Below are positions 1 to 7,986 of a DNA stretch of 64,000 nt, in pieces. Position numbers and translations under genes: made by a program. The notes under the pieces were generated by a model. The model had not been told where the DNA came from. It did no database searches and was given only the letters and a program-made list of their open reading frames with translations. Positions within the stretch are counted from its first letter, which is position 1. The number at the start of each line of letters is the position of its first letter. The DNA is from Thermaerobacter sp. FW80 (lineage in GTDB: Bacteria > Bacillota > Sulfobacillia > Thermaerobacterales > Thermaerobacteraceae), in NCBI RefSeq assembly GCF_004634385.1, contig NZ_CP037895.1:496001-560000 (forward strand). The letters are read 5' to 3'.

Positions 1-440
1 CCCAAGGCCGCGTAGCGCCCACGGGCACGTTCCTCAGCAGCCGCTTTGTCAAAGATCACATCCCCGACTACGGGGACTTGATCCTAGGGCGTCTCATCCC
101 CCTGTGTCCCGGAAAGCCTTGTTCTGCAAGATTTCTTGGCTCTTCAGTGTCCCCGTGCATCCCCGTGCATCAGGACCTTTCCTGCTTCGATTGCAGTAAG
201 ATTGCAGTCAATTGCAGTCACTCCGACGCCTGGCGCCGCCGCCATAACTTCACTGCTGGTGGGTAGGAAGGAGCGCCGGAAGAACCCGCGACCCCGCCTG
301 GATCGTACCGGTTGGAAGGCACCCTTAAGGGGGGCGATCATCATGAGGCGGATACAGCCGGTTACAGCCTCCGTTTTTCTCCTCCCGGGTTGCGGGAGCG
401 ACTTGCAACATTCCCACCGAGTAAAGGCTCTACGGGAGCG
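1..440. other. No supported gene; left flank of an IS256-family element
   Basis: I see no convincing complete gene here. The first 80 bases are open on the minus strand and could be the edge of a gene leaving the window (it would read ...VIFDKAAAEERARG...), but the piece is too short to name. The rest is moderately GC-rich, with two near-identical short repeats (cccgtgcat near 165 and attgcagt near 200), and runs into the inverted repeat of the insertion sequence. Confidence 0.4.
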
Positions 441-1866
441 GGTGACGTCCTAAACTGTCTGTAAACGCGAAGCGGTCTGGGCTACCATCGGTGGCGTCGG
501 AAAACTCGCCCCAGCTGGGGCACACCGAGGAGGACCCAGACCTATGTCCAGGATACCACCCAGCCAGCAGTTGGCGGAGCTGGCCCGGCAGCTGGCCGCG
601 CAGGCCCGGGAGGGTACTGAGGTCGAGGACCTGACCCATGCCCTCGTCCGCCTGGGCGCCCGCAAGCTCATCCAGGAGCTGCTGGAGGCAGAGGTCACGG
701 AGCTTTTGGGGCGCGGACGCTACGAGCGGCGCGAGCCTGGCCAGGAAGGCGCCCGCAACGGCTACAAGCCGCGGACGCTGCGTTGCGCCGAGGGGCGGCT
801 CGAGATCGACGTCCCCCAGGTGCGGGGCATGGAGGGACTGTGCCAGCCCACGCTGTGGAGGGCCCTCAAGCGGCGGACGGACGTGCTGGAGCGCCTGGTG
901 GTGGAGATGTACGCCCGGGGCCTCTCTAGCCGGGACATCGAGGATGCGCTGGCGGAGCTGGCGGGCAGCGAAGCGCCGCTTTTGAGCCGGTCCACCGTGA
1001 GCCGGATCACCGAGGCGCTCCACGAGGAGTTCGAGGCCTTTGCCCAGCGGGACCTGTCAGGCCTCGACGTGGTGTACCTGTTCGCCGACGCCATCTACGA
1101 GTCGCTGCGCCGGCAGGCGGGCTGCCGTGAGGGCATCCTGGTCACCTGGGCCATCTTGAGCGACGGCAGCAAGGTGCTGGTGCACCTGAGCCTGGGCAAC
1201 AAGGAGCGCTACGAGGACTGGCTGGAGCACTTCCGGGATCTGGTGCGCCGGGGGCTGAAGACGCCGCTGACGGTGACGACGGACGGGGCGCCGGGGCTGA
1301 TCCAGGCGGTGGAAGCCATGTGGCCGGAGGCGGAGCGCATCCGCTGCTGGGTGCACAAGATGCGGAACGTGCTGGACAAGGTGCCGGAGGAGGCGCGGCC
1401 CGTGCTCAAGCCCTACCTGGAGGCGATCCGGGACGCACCGGATATCGAGCAGGGCCGGCGGCTGGTGGCCGAGGTGGTGGAGCGGTTCGGGCGGGAGTAT
1501 CCCTCGGCCATGCGGAGCCTGCAGGAGGACCTGGAAGCGAGCCTGGCGCACCTGCGGCTACCCGCCGCCCACCGCAAGCATGTCCGGACCACCAACCTGG
1601 TGGAGCGCAGCTTCGAGGAGGAGCGGCGGCGCGCCAAGGTGATCCCGCGGTTTCGGAGCGAGCGGGAGTGCCTGAAGCTAGTCTTCGCCGTGCTGTGGCG
1701 GGCGAGTGAGCGCTGGCGGCGGGTGCAGTTCAGCGAGCACGAACGAAAGCAGCTGGAGCGCTACATCGAGGAGCGGCAACGGCAAAGAGCGGCGCAGAAA
1801 GAGGTTTCACCCGCTGCCACCGTGGCATGACCCAGACCGCTTTTACAGACAGTTCGGGACTTGACC
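441..1866 (+). mobile_element. IS256-family insertion sequence, copy 1 (1,426 bp)
   Basis: The element is bounded by imperfect inverted repeats: the left end reads GGTGACGTCCTAAACTGTCT and the right end, read inwards, GGTCAAGTCCCGAACTGTCT. Both then share TGTAAA and AGCGGTCTGG. Its length and ends match the copy at 26871-28296. No matching 9-bp duplication flanks it (acgggagcg on the left, tacttgcgt on the right), so this copy has either aged or recombined with another copy. It lies next to a decayed parA. Confidence 0.9.
544..1830 (+). CDS. IS256-family (mutator-type) transposase
   Basis: Intact 428-aa DDE transposase that moves the surrounding element. The fold of the mutator family is visible in order: an N-terminal helical DNA-binding part with the segment YERREPGQEGARNGYKPR, the first catalytic Asp in VVYLFADAIYE (about residue 180), the second Asp in VTTDGAPGL (about 246), the C/H segment RIRCWVHKMRN, and the catalytic Glu in TTNLVERSFEEE (about 355). 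The ATG follows an AGGAGG site by 7 bases. It is almost identical to the transposase at 26974-28260 (one residue differs, Ser/Thr in the LSS/LST RDIEDA segment), which indicates recent copying. Its high GC resembles the host chromosome. Confidence 0.95.
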   Translation: MSRIPPSQQLAELARQLAAQAREGTEVEDLTHALVRLGARKLIQELLEAEVTELLGRGRYERREPGQEGARNGYKPRTLRCAEGRLEIDVPQVRGMEGLCQPTLWRALKRRTDVLERLVVEMYARGLSSRDIEDALAELAGSEAPLLSRSTVSRITEALHEEFEAFAQRDLSGLDVVYLFADAIYESLRRQAGCREGILVTWAILSDGSKVLVHLSLGNKERYEDWLEHFRDLVRRGLKTPLTVTTDGAPGLIQAVEAMWPEAERIRCWVHKMRNVLDKVPEEARPVLKPYLEAIRDAPDIEQGRRLVAEVVERFGREYPSAMRSLQEDLEASLAHLRLPAAHRKHVRTTNLVERSFEEERRRAKVIPRFRSERECLKLVFAVLWRASERWRRVQFSEHERKQLERYIEERQRQRAAQKEVSPAATVA

Positions 1867-2035
1867 TACTTGCGTGACTCAGCGTGGTCTGGTGTGAGTG
1901 AATGTGACTGGGGCTGACGGGCGAAAGCCCCTGTGGGAGATCATTCTTCCGGCTTCTTCCGGCGAAGGTGGATTAGCGTCTCTGGCTGGCGCCACTGGAT
2001 GATTTGGGGGGGATGAGATCGACCACACTGCGAAC

Positions 2036-2590
2036 GTGTTGCTGCTCCAGATCGCAGTTGGCGAGGCTCCGGGCCGGTGCATCGGCGATGTCGGCAAGTT
2101 CTACGGCATGCTCCGGGAGAAACTGAACGAGCTCCTAACTGCGGAGGAGCCCTTTGATTACGTGCTCCTGGACACTCCCCCGTCTGCGGGAACCCTGACG
2201 ACCATCGGCCTGCTTGCCGCAGACTTCATCCCGCTAGAGCCGGAGCCGTTTGCACTGCAAGGGCTCGATACCTTTGAGTAGCTGGTGGAGGACCTTCTAC
2301 GGATTCCAAGTCATGAGGCCCCATGTATCGGCTATGTGCTGAATTACCGGCTGTACCGCGCTGGCCTACGGGATGAGGTAGCGGCCAGCCGTCTGGGAAA
2401 AGAAGGGATCCCTTGTGTTTGAAACCACGCACATTACGGTCCATGTGGCGATTGCGGAGGCGGCGGATCACGGGCTGCCGGTGCTGGACTATGGGCCGAA
2501 GCGACGGGCCAGTAAGGACTTCCTGGCCTTGGCGGAAGAGTTTCTGGAATGGGTAGAGCGCCTACGCCGGCGTAAGACGCCCACGAAGGA
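2036..2590 (+). pseudogene. Broken ParA-family partition ATPase
   Basis: Three consecutive pieces read as the middle and C-terminal parts of a ParA/Soj-type ATPase, which would bind ATP on nucleoid DNA to segregate a plasmid or chromosome. The first piece has FDYVLLDTPPSAG, the Walker B-like strand and switch of ParA, followed by FIPLEPEPFALQGLDTFE. An in-frame TAG at 2279 then interrupts, the frame continues with LVEDLLRIPSHEAPCIGYVLNYRLY, and a frameshift near 2415 restores VHVAIAEAADHGLPVLDYGP, the typical ParA C-terminus. The N-terminal Walker A lysine motif is absent, so the 5' end is lost, possibly through the adjacent IS. It is probably a plasmid or integrative-element relic. Confidence 0.75.
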
Positions 2591-2834
2591 GGTGAGCGAA
2601 AGCCCCTGCAAATCCGACGCCCGGAAGTGCAGCCCCAGCAGATGCGGTTCGCTCTCTGGAGGGAGGGCAGCGCGAGGCTACGCATGAGCATAACGAGAGC
2701 TGGTCCGGATTGAAATGAGGGTGCTCGTCTGACAGCGGTACGCGGAGCGCCTCTCCGGATTGCCGGCGGGTGCATGAGCGTCGTCCATCAACGGTTGCCT
2801 CGCTCTACTTGTTGAACACACTATTGAATGCGAG
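2591..2834. other. Non-coding stretch between parA relic and KAP gene
   Basis: I see no gene that can be supported. GC content falls towards the right end, into the low-GC KAP gene. A TTGTTGAAC...TATTGAAT stretch just before 2835 could be a weak promoter, but the spacing is not convincing. Confidence 0.3.
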
Positions 2835-4892
2835 GTGCAGTTCCTAGTGATCGCTGACAATCCCATCCGACGACCTGAGCATGATACTTTAGGTCGAGCG
2901 CCAGCAGCTCGTTCATTTGCCGAACAGATTCTGTCACTTGATGCATCAGAAGGCATCGTTGTCGGCGTGCTCGGACCTTGGGGTTCCGGTAAGACCTCAT
3001 TTATCAATCTTGCCTGTTGTTATCTCAAGGACAAAGGACTAACTGTTATTGATTTCAACCCGTGGATGTTCAGCGGAACTGAACAGTTGCTTAACCACTT
3101 CTTTAGTGAGCTGACTGCCAAACTCAAGCTTCGAAAGGAGTTATCGGAAGTTGCTAAACTTGTCGAGGAATATGCTGCAGCCTTCTCCGGCATGACCCCA
3201 TGGATCGACCTTGTAGTTAGTGTGGCAAATGTCTTAAGAAAAATATTTGGCAATGGAGAAACCGATCTTGATACTCGCCGCAAACGGGTCGAAGACGCCC
3301 TATTATCTCTGCCACAACCAATCATTGTAGTAATGGACGACATTGATCGGTTGGCAAGAAACGAAATCCGAGAAGTATTCAAATTGGTGCGACTAATAGC
3401 TCGCTTTCCTAACATCATCTACGTGTTAGCCTTCGACCGACTCATGGTTGAGAAGGCTCTCCGAGAGCCAGGAATTTCAGGTCGCGACTACCTTGAGAAG
3501 ATACTTCAACTCGTCGTAGATCTGCCGGCGGTGACCCCAGACATTTTGCAGCGACAACTACTCCAGGCCATTGATGAGGCCCTAGCGGGGATCGACGATC
3601 CCGGACCGTTTTACGCAGACGCATGGCCTGATATCTTCATGGAAGTTATTCGACCCCTCGTGCGCAATATGCGAGACGTCCGTCGATTTGCCACAACAAT
3701 ACGGGGCACCGTCAGGAGTCTCAATGAACAAATTGCACTCACTGATGTTCTAGCGCTCGAGGCGATTCGCCTATTTCTTCCCGACGTCTTTGCTCAACTA
3801 CCTTTCGCAGTAGACGCACTTACCACAGTGTCGGACTCCATAAGTAGAAGCGACGATCACCTTAAGGCCGCGATCGATACCCTTATCAACGCAAACGAGA
3901 CCCACTCAGAGGTAGTCAAATCCATGATACGACGGCTGTTTCCCGCGGCACGACGGCACATCGAGAACAACGTCTATGGCCCAGAGTGGATAAACATATG
4001 GCTCCGAAAGCGGCGCGTCGCACACAAAGATATCCTGAGACTTTATCTTGAGCGCGTTGCCGGAGAGGGGTTACAGGCCTTTACTGATGCAGAACGAGCG
4101 TTCTCAGTAATGGCGGATAGAAAGCTCTTCGAGACGTACTTGCGGTCTCTTGACCCGCAACGCTTGGAGGATGTGATCGCGTCGCTAGAGGTGTTTGAAG
4201 ATAGGTTTTCTAAAGAACATGTAGTTCCTGGGACAATTGTTCTTCTCAACCTACGTCCCGAACTCCCGGAGCGTCCGCGAGGCCTCTTCGATCTGGACCC
4301 TCGCCTCGTCGTGGGCCGCGTGGTCTACCGGCTCCTGCGGTCGTTGAACGATCCCGTTGCTGTAGAAAACGCCGTAAGGGCCATTTGGCCGGAACTCACT
4401 TCTCTTTCTGCCAAACTACAGTTGATTGACATTGTGGGTTATCGTGAACACGTGGGACATAAACTTGTATCGGAGACAGCAGCAGCCGAATTCGAAAGGA
4501 CCTGGCGGTCCGAGGTTCGTGCCGCACCCGTTACTGAGCTCAAGCACGAGGCCGATCTTTTGCGGGTACTTCTGGTTGCAAAACGATATGCAGAACCTGA
4601 TGAACCTGCCCCTGAAATTCCCGACATGCCGGAACTTACCCTAGCCATTTTGCGCGCCGCACGAACCGAAGTACGTAGCGTAATAATAGGCAGCCGAGCT
4701 ATTCGACGATCGCCACGACTTTATTGGGATTCCTTGGTTGAAGTCTTCGGCGACGAGGAATGTCTCAGGCAACGAGTAAACCGGCTTAAAGCATCGTTGC
4801 CTGAAGAATCGTTGTCTGACGAAGATAAGGAACTACTCCGTTTGGTAGACAAGTACCTCGAGGGGTGGAGGCCACCTGAATTTGATGAATAG
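2835..4892 (+). CDS. KAP-family P-loop NTPase
   Basis: A 685-aa STAND-type NTPase of the KAP family. Walker A is GPWGSGKTS (residues 47-55), followed by VIDFNPWMFSG, the family's FNAWW-like segment. Walker B is IIVVMDDIDRL (163-173), and NIIYVLAFDR (193-202) is also typical. KAP proteins include PifA, which makes F-plasmid cells exclude phage T7, and others linked to membranes and defence. I see no clear membrane helix between Walker A and B, so this looks like the soluble, PifA-like form. The C-terminal ~350 residues are helical and unassigned. The start is a GTG with only a weak ribosome site. Base composition (near 50% GC, many A/T third positions) differs sharply from the neighbours and points to horizontal transfer. 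A 25-codon remnant of a related C-terminus lies at 7601. A role in phage defence is inference. Confidence 0.8.
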   Translation: MQFLVIADNPIRRPEHDTLGRAPAARSFAEQILSLDASEGIVVGVLGPWGSGKTSFINLACCYLKDKGLTVIDFNPWMFSGTEQLLNHFFSELTAKLKLRKELSEVAKLVEEYAAAFSGMTPWIDLVVSVANVLRKIFGNGETDLDTRRKRVEDALLSLPQPIIVVMDDIDRLARNEIREVFKLVRLIARFPNIIYVLAFDRLMVEKALREPGISGRDYLEKILQLVVDLPAVTPDILQRQLLQAIDEALAGIDDPGPFYADAWPDIFMEVIRPLVRNMRDVRRFATTIRGTVRSLNEQIALTDVLALEAIRLFLPDVFAQLPFAVDALTTVSDSISRSDDHLKAAIDTLINANETHSEVVKSMIRRLFPAARRHIENNVYGPEWINIWLRKRRVAHKDILRLYLERVAGEGLQAFTDAERAFSVMADRKLFETYLRSLDPQRLEDVIASLEVFEDRFSKEHVVPGTIVLLNLRPELPERPRGLFDLDPRLVVGRVVYRLLRSLNDPVAVENAVRAIWPELTSLSAKLQLIDIVGYREHVGHKLVSETAAAEFERTWRSEVRAAPVTELKHEADLLRVLLVAKRYAEPDEPAPEIPDMPELTLAILRAARTEVRSVIIGSRAIRRSPRLYWDSLVEVFGDEECLRQRVNRLKASLPEESLSDEDKELLRLVDKYLEGWRPPEFDE

Positions 4893-4990
4893 AGGGCGAA
4901 AGTTGCAATGCCCGGCACCGACAATCCCCGGCTGCCTGGCTACTGGTCAGGTTGACGGCCTCCGGCGGATCGTCACGAGAGCCCCTTAAC

Positions 4991-5014
4991 GGCCCCGAGA
5001 AGGGGCCTTTTTTT
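4991..5014 (+). terminator. Rho-independent terminator after the KAP gene
   Basis: A GGCCCC/GGGGCC stem with the loop GAGAA is followed directly by seven T residues. It lies about 100 bases after the KAP stop codon and before the ars-type operators, so it insulates the two units. Confidence 0.85.
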
Positions 5015-5110
5015 GTTGGCGCGACCCGTAGGCCCCAAAACGCCGCACCTAGGGCAGGGGCCTGAGCCGCGTAAATACCTGCCCCCCCACTTGACAGGAC
5101 GGATAGCCCA

Positions 5111-5164
5111 TTGACATATCAAGGTTTCTTGATCTAATAATAGAGCCATCAACATATATTGATG
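5111..5164 (+). promoter_or_regulatory. Promoter with two tandem ArsR-type operators
   Basis: TTGACA at 5111-5116 and TAATAA at 5135-5140 form a promoter with an 18-base spacer. Filling the spacer is the perfect palindrome ATCAAGGTTTCTTGAT (5118-5133). A second palindrome, ATCAACATATATTGAT (5148-5163), lies just after the likely transcription start. Both fit ATCAA-N6-TTGAT, the classic half-sites of ArsR-family arsenic repressors. The placement predicts that the ArsR at 5575 binds here and blocks its own operon until metal or metalloid releases it. Confidence 0.75.
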
Positions 5165-5440
5165 GGACTGGGGGCCATGTTGGAACCCCAGGGGATGGCG
5201 GCAGTAATGGACGCTGAGTCGGAGGCCACCTTCGGCTGGGGTCAGTCCCGGATGCCGGACCACCTGCGAGGAATGACAGATGGCTCTCGGGCTCGTGAGC
5301 CCCTGCGTACTCGCTGGTCATGGTCCGGGGTCCTCAGGAGTTTGTCTGCAATGCTCTCCGCCGTGGCGGCCTTCCCTCCCACCAAACCGGAGTGGAGGTC
5401 ACAGGCTACGGAGTCGGCCGCGGACTCGGGCGCGATGGCG

Positions 5441-5545
5441 ATGACCCGGGTGCAGGCTGACCGTGGGCGCAGGTGCGGGGAGCAACCCGGAAGCTTTGGT
5501 CCCGTGGCGCCGCAGACAAACGCCTGCTGCAACGCCTGCTGTTAA
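5441..5545 (+). CDS. Putative small cysteine-rich peptide upstream of arsR
   Basis: A 34-residue reading frame ending in QPGSFGPVAPQTNACCNACC. It is the 3' part of a longer open frame that reaches back to 5159, but only this end looks conserved: it parallels the tail of the next gene (QPGGFGAAAPATTGCC...). Two CC pairs could bind a soft metal or arsenite. The stop is 29 bases before the arsR start and downstream of the ArsR-type operators, so the two should be co-transcribed. The start codon is uncertain, because ATGs at 5160, 5175 and 5441 are all possible and none has a strong ribosome site. No known family is recognised. Confidence 0.4.
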   Translation: MTRVQADRGRRCGEQPGSFGPVAPQTNACCNACC

Positions 5546-5574
5546 CGGTGGCCTACTGATGGGAGGCGGCAGTT

Positions 5575-6186
5575 GTGCTGGAACTAACGAGACCGAGAAC
5601 CGTAGATGCCGCGGAACCGGACGAAGCGCGCTGGCTGGCCGGCATGGGGCGTGCCCTGTCCGATCCCGCCCGGATCCGTATCCTGTTGCTCCTGGCTGAG
5701 GGCCGGGCGTGCTGCGAGGGGTTGGAACAGAGAACTCCGGCGGGACCCGACGATGGGCTTTGTGTCTGCGAACTCGAGTCCCTCCTCGGCCTCCGTCAGT
5801 CCCTCGTTTCATACCACCTCCGTCTGCTCAAGCAAGCCGGCTTGGTCCGCGAGACCCGGCGCGGCCGCTGGTCCTATTACGCCCTGGACCGCACGGTCCT
5901 CAAGGAGCTGGCCGACAAGCTGTCCGCATTAGCTTCAGCCCGTCCTCCCGAACCGGCGGACCGCTCGCGGGACGCGGGGGTCGGGGCGGACCTGGACGGA
6001 AAGGGGGTGACAAAGATGAAGGACACGCGTGATCCACGCGAGCGCCGGCACCAGCAGCCAGGCGGCTTCGGCGCCGCGGCGCCGGCGACCACCGGCTGCT
6101 GCGGCGAGGAGTCGTGCTGCGGCGATACGCCTGAGCAGGCTACGGCTTGTTGCGAAGAGCCGGCGTGCTGCGACGACTGCTGCTAA
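5575..6186 (+). CDS. arsR: ArsR/SmtB-family repressor with cysteine-rich C-terminal tail
   Basis: A 203-aa protein, about twice the usual ArsR length. Residues ~20-115 are the winged helix: ALSDPARIRILLLLAEG, then LCVCELE with the CxC metal-sensing pair, then the recognition helix segment SLVSYHLRLLKQAGLV. The remaining ~85 residues form a linker followed by a tail rich in CC pairs (TTGCCGEESCCGDTP and ACCEEPACCDDCC). GTG start with GGGAGG 8 bases upstream. An internal ATG at 6016, preceded by AAGGGGGTGA, lies in frame, so the last 56 residues may also be made as a separate peptide. It should repress its own promoter via the tandem ATCAA-N6-TTGAT sites upstream. No arsenite pump or arsenate reductase is nearby. 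Whether the tail senses or sequesters metal is unknown. Confidence 0.85.
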   Translation: MLELTRPRTVDAAEPDEARWLAGMGRALSDPARIRILLLLAEGRACCEGLEQRTPAGPDDGLCVCELESLLGLRQSLVSYHLRLLKQAGLVRETRRGRWSYYALDRTVLKELADKLSALASARPPEPADRSRDAGVGADLDGKGVTKMKDTRDPRERRHQQPGGFGAAAPATTGCCGEESCCGDTPEQATACCEEPACCDDCC

Positions 6187-6256
6187 CGATCAGGCACGGC
6201 AACGCGGGAACCGGAGTGTCTCCAGAAAGGGCCCCGGTTTGTGGGGTGAGCACGGG

Positions 6257-7489
6257 ATGCAGAAGGCGATCCCAGAGCCGTTGCGGCAGGCACTGGCGGC
6301 CCTCGACGCGGAGGCCATGCTGGCCACTGTCCGCGCTCTCTGCCGCCCGGAACTTGGCGGGCGGGCTACGGGCTCGCCGGGACAGGCGCGGGCCCGGCGC
6401 TGGCTGATGGCCAGCCTCCGCCGGCTAGGCCTGCGCCCAGAGTTACACCGCTTCCAGGTGAGAACCCGCCAGAGCCTGGGCACGGCGACTGTCGTGTGGA
6501 CCCTCTTGAAAGGGCCAGCTAGGTCACTGCGACGCTGGGTCGACTTCACCGAGCACCCGCGCTCCGCTCCGGTTCCCGCGCCTGCCCGTGGCCCGCTCAA
6601 GGTCTGGGATGGTCGTACTGTCCCACGTGATGCATGGGTTCTGCTGTCGGGCGGAGAGGTGCGGCGCGGTGAGCTGCTCGCCACCCTTGCCGCCGAGGGT
6701 GCCCTCGGGGTTGTGGTGCCTCGCCGCGCCGGTCCCGATGGATGGCTCGCTAAGCATGTTTCCACGGGCCCAGTTCTCCCGTTGCCGGTTCTTACAGTAC
6801 GTGCCGACCTGGCACAGCACTTAACCGGCGGGATGCTGGAGGTCGCCCTCCCGGGGAGCACGGAGCAAGTTGTTCGTGGGGCCAACATCCTCGCCCGGTT
6901 CCCTGGTGCCATCGGGGAGGCACTCGTCCTGATCGGTGCCCACTACGACGGCGTCGGGGATGACACGGACGGGACCCGCTTCCCGGGGGCGTCCGACAAT
7001 GCCACCGGCGTGGCAGTGGTTTTAGAGGTTGCGCGGATCCTGGCCCGGGTCGGCCGTCCCGACGGCCTTCAACTGGCCTTTGTCTTCTTTGATGCGGAGG
7101 AACTGGGCGCCCGGGGCAGCCGGAGTCTTGCCCGTATGCTGGCTCGGTCGGCCCCGGTACGGCCGGGATGTCTGGTCCAGGTGATCAACGTAGACACCGT
7201 GGCCCGCCTCCGCGACGCGGTCTGGGTGGAAGGCGGTCCAGGTGCAGACCCCCTCCTGGCTGCCCTGGACCGGGCCGGGCGGGCGCTGGACATTCCCCTG
7301 CAGCTCGGTCCTGTGGCCTCCGACAACCGTGCCTTTGCAGCGGCGGGCTTTCCCGCCGTGGGTATTGCCACGGGCGGCGACCGGAGCCATCTTCCTTCCG
7401 ACGTTCCCGGCGTGGTCGAACCCGAGGCGTTGTTAACCGCGGCGCGACTCCTCCTGGGCGCTCTGTGGATGCTTACGGACCAGACTTGA
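6257..7489 (+). CDS. M28-family zinc aminopeptidase with PA-like insert
   Basis: A 410-aa metallopeptidase of the M28 (aminopeptidase Y/S) family. The five zinc ligands can be placed: His in LIGAHYDG, Asp in FPGASDNATG, the general base and ligand Glu-Glu in FFDAEELGARG, Asp in VINVDTVAR, and His in GGDRSHLPSD. Between ~110 and 215 the sequence resembles a protease-associated (PA) domain (VLLSGGEVRRGELLATLAAEGALGVVV). There is no signal peptide, so it is probably cytoplasmic. The ATG at 6257 was chosen for the GTGGGGTGA ribosome site; an upstream extension would overlap arsR. It follows arsR by 70 bases and may be read with it, but a link to metal resistance is not obvious. Confidence 0.85.
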   Translation: MQKAIPEPLRQALAALDAEAMLATVRALCRPELGGRATGSPGQARARRWLMASLRRLGLRPELHRFQVRTRQSLGTATVVWTLLKGPARSLRRWVDFTEHPRSAPVPAPARGPLKVWDGRTVPRDAWVLLSGGEVRRGELLATLAAEGALGVVVPRRAGPDGWLAKHVSTGPVLPLPVLTVRADLAQHLTGGMLEVALPGSTEQVVRGANILARFPGAIGEALVLIGAHYDGVGDDTDGTRFPGASDNATGVAVVLEVARILARVGRPDGLQLAFVFFDAEELGARGSRSLARMLARSAPVRPGCLVQVINVDTVARLRDAVWVEGGPGADPLLAALDRAGRALDIPLQLGPVASDNRAFAAAGFPAVGIATGGDRSHLPSDVPGVVEPEALLTAARLLLGALWMLTDQT

Positions 7490-7600
7490 CGGCGCTCCCT
7501 CCGGCCCTGTTGAGGCAGTTAGGCCCGGCGGCCAAGGTGCAATTAAGGAAAGGGGAGCTTCCGAAGTGAGGTTGGCACCGCCTTCCCTCGCATTGCCGCA

Positions 7601-7675
7601 CTGAGACAAAAGGCTTCGCTGCCTGAAGAGGCATTGTCTGAAGACGATGCTGAACTATTTCGCTTGGTATCTTGA
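7601..7675 (+). pseudogene. C-terminal remnant of a second KAP NTPase
   Basis: Twenty-five codons, including a stop, read LRQKASLPEEALSEDDAELF and on. This is closely similar to the C-terminus of the KAP protein at 2835-4892 (LKASLPEESLSDEDKELLRL). The remainder of that gene is gone. An IS110 element begins immediately downstream. Two related KAP genes therefore once existed here, or a segment was duplicated and then cut. Confidence 0.6.
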
Positions 7676-7697
7676 GGGCTAGTCACAATGAACGAGG

Positions 7698-7777
7698 CCG
7701 GCCCCGTTTCGCAGGTGCGTGGGTTACGCTGGACGTGCCTGCGTCCCAGGCGCAGAGCCACATGCGAAAGGGGCCGG
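7698..7777 (+). ncRNA. Structured leader of the split IS110 (bridge-RNA candidate)
   Basis: A 15-bp near-perfect stem joins CCGGCCCCGTTTCGCA (7698-7713) and TGCGAAAGGGGCCGG (7763-7777), enclosing a ~49-base region with at least one inner hairpin (GCCTG/CAGGC). It ends four bases before the transposase ATG. IS110-family elements are known to express a bridge RNA from the non-coding end next to the transposase gene. That this stem belongs to such an RNA is inference from position and shape. Confidence 0.45.
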
Positions 7778-7986
7778 TGGTATGAAGAATATCACGAAAT
7801 TCGTGGGTCTGGACGTCCACCGGGACACGATCGCGGTCGGAGTGGCGGACCGCGAGGGCGGTCGCGGGCGGTACTGGGGTACCATCCCGCACCGCCCGGA
7901 AGCCGTGCGCAGGTTGATGGAGCAGCTGGGGCCGGCCGTGTCCCGGCAAGTGGTGGAAAAGCGGCTCCCCCTCGGGTTCCATGGGC

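Noticed and set aside
5041-5096. A second promoter using TTGACA at 5091
   Set aside because: No acceptable -10 box lies 16-18 bases downstream. The TTGACA at 5111 with TAATAA at 5135 fits better and overlaps the operator.
5159-5440. Longer N-terminal part of the Cys-rich frame before arsR
   Set aside because: The first ~94 codons show no conserved feature and overlap the second ArsR operator. I kept only the CC-containing end as a putative peptide.
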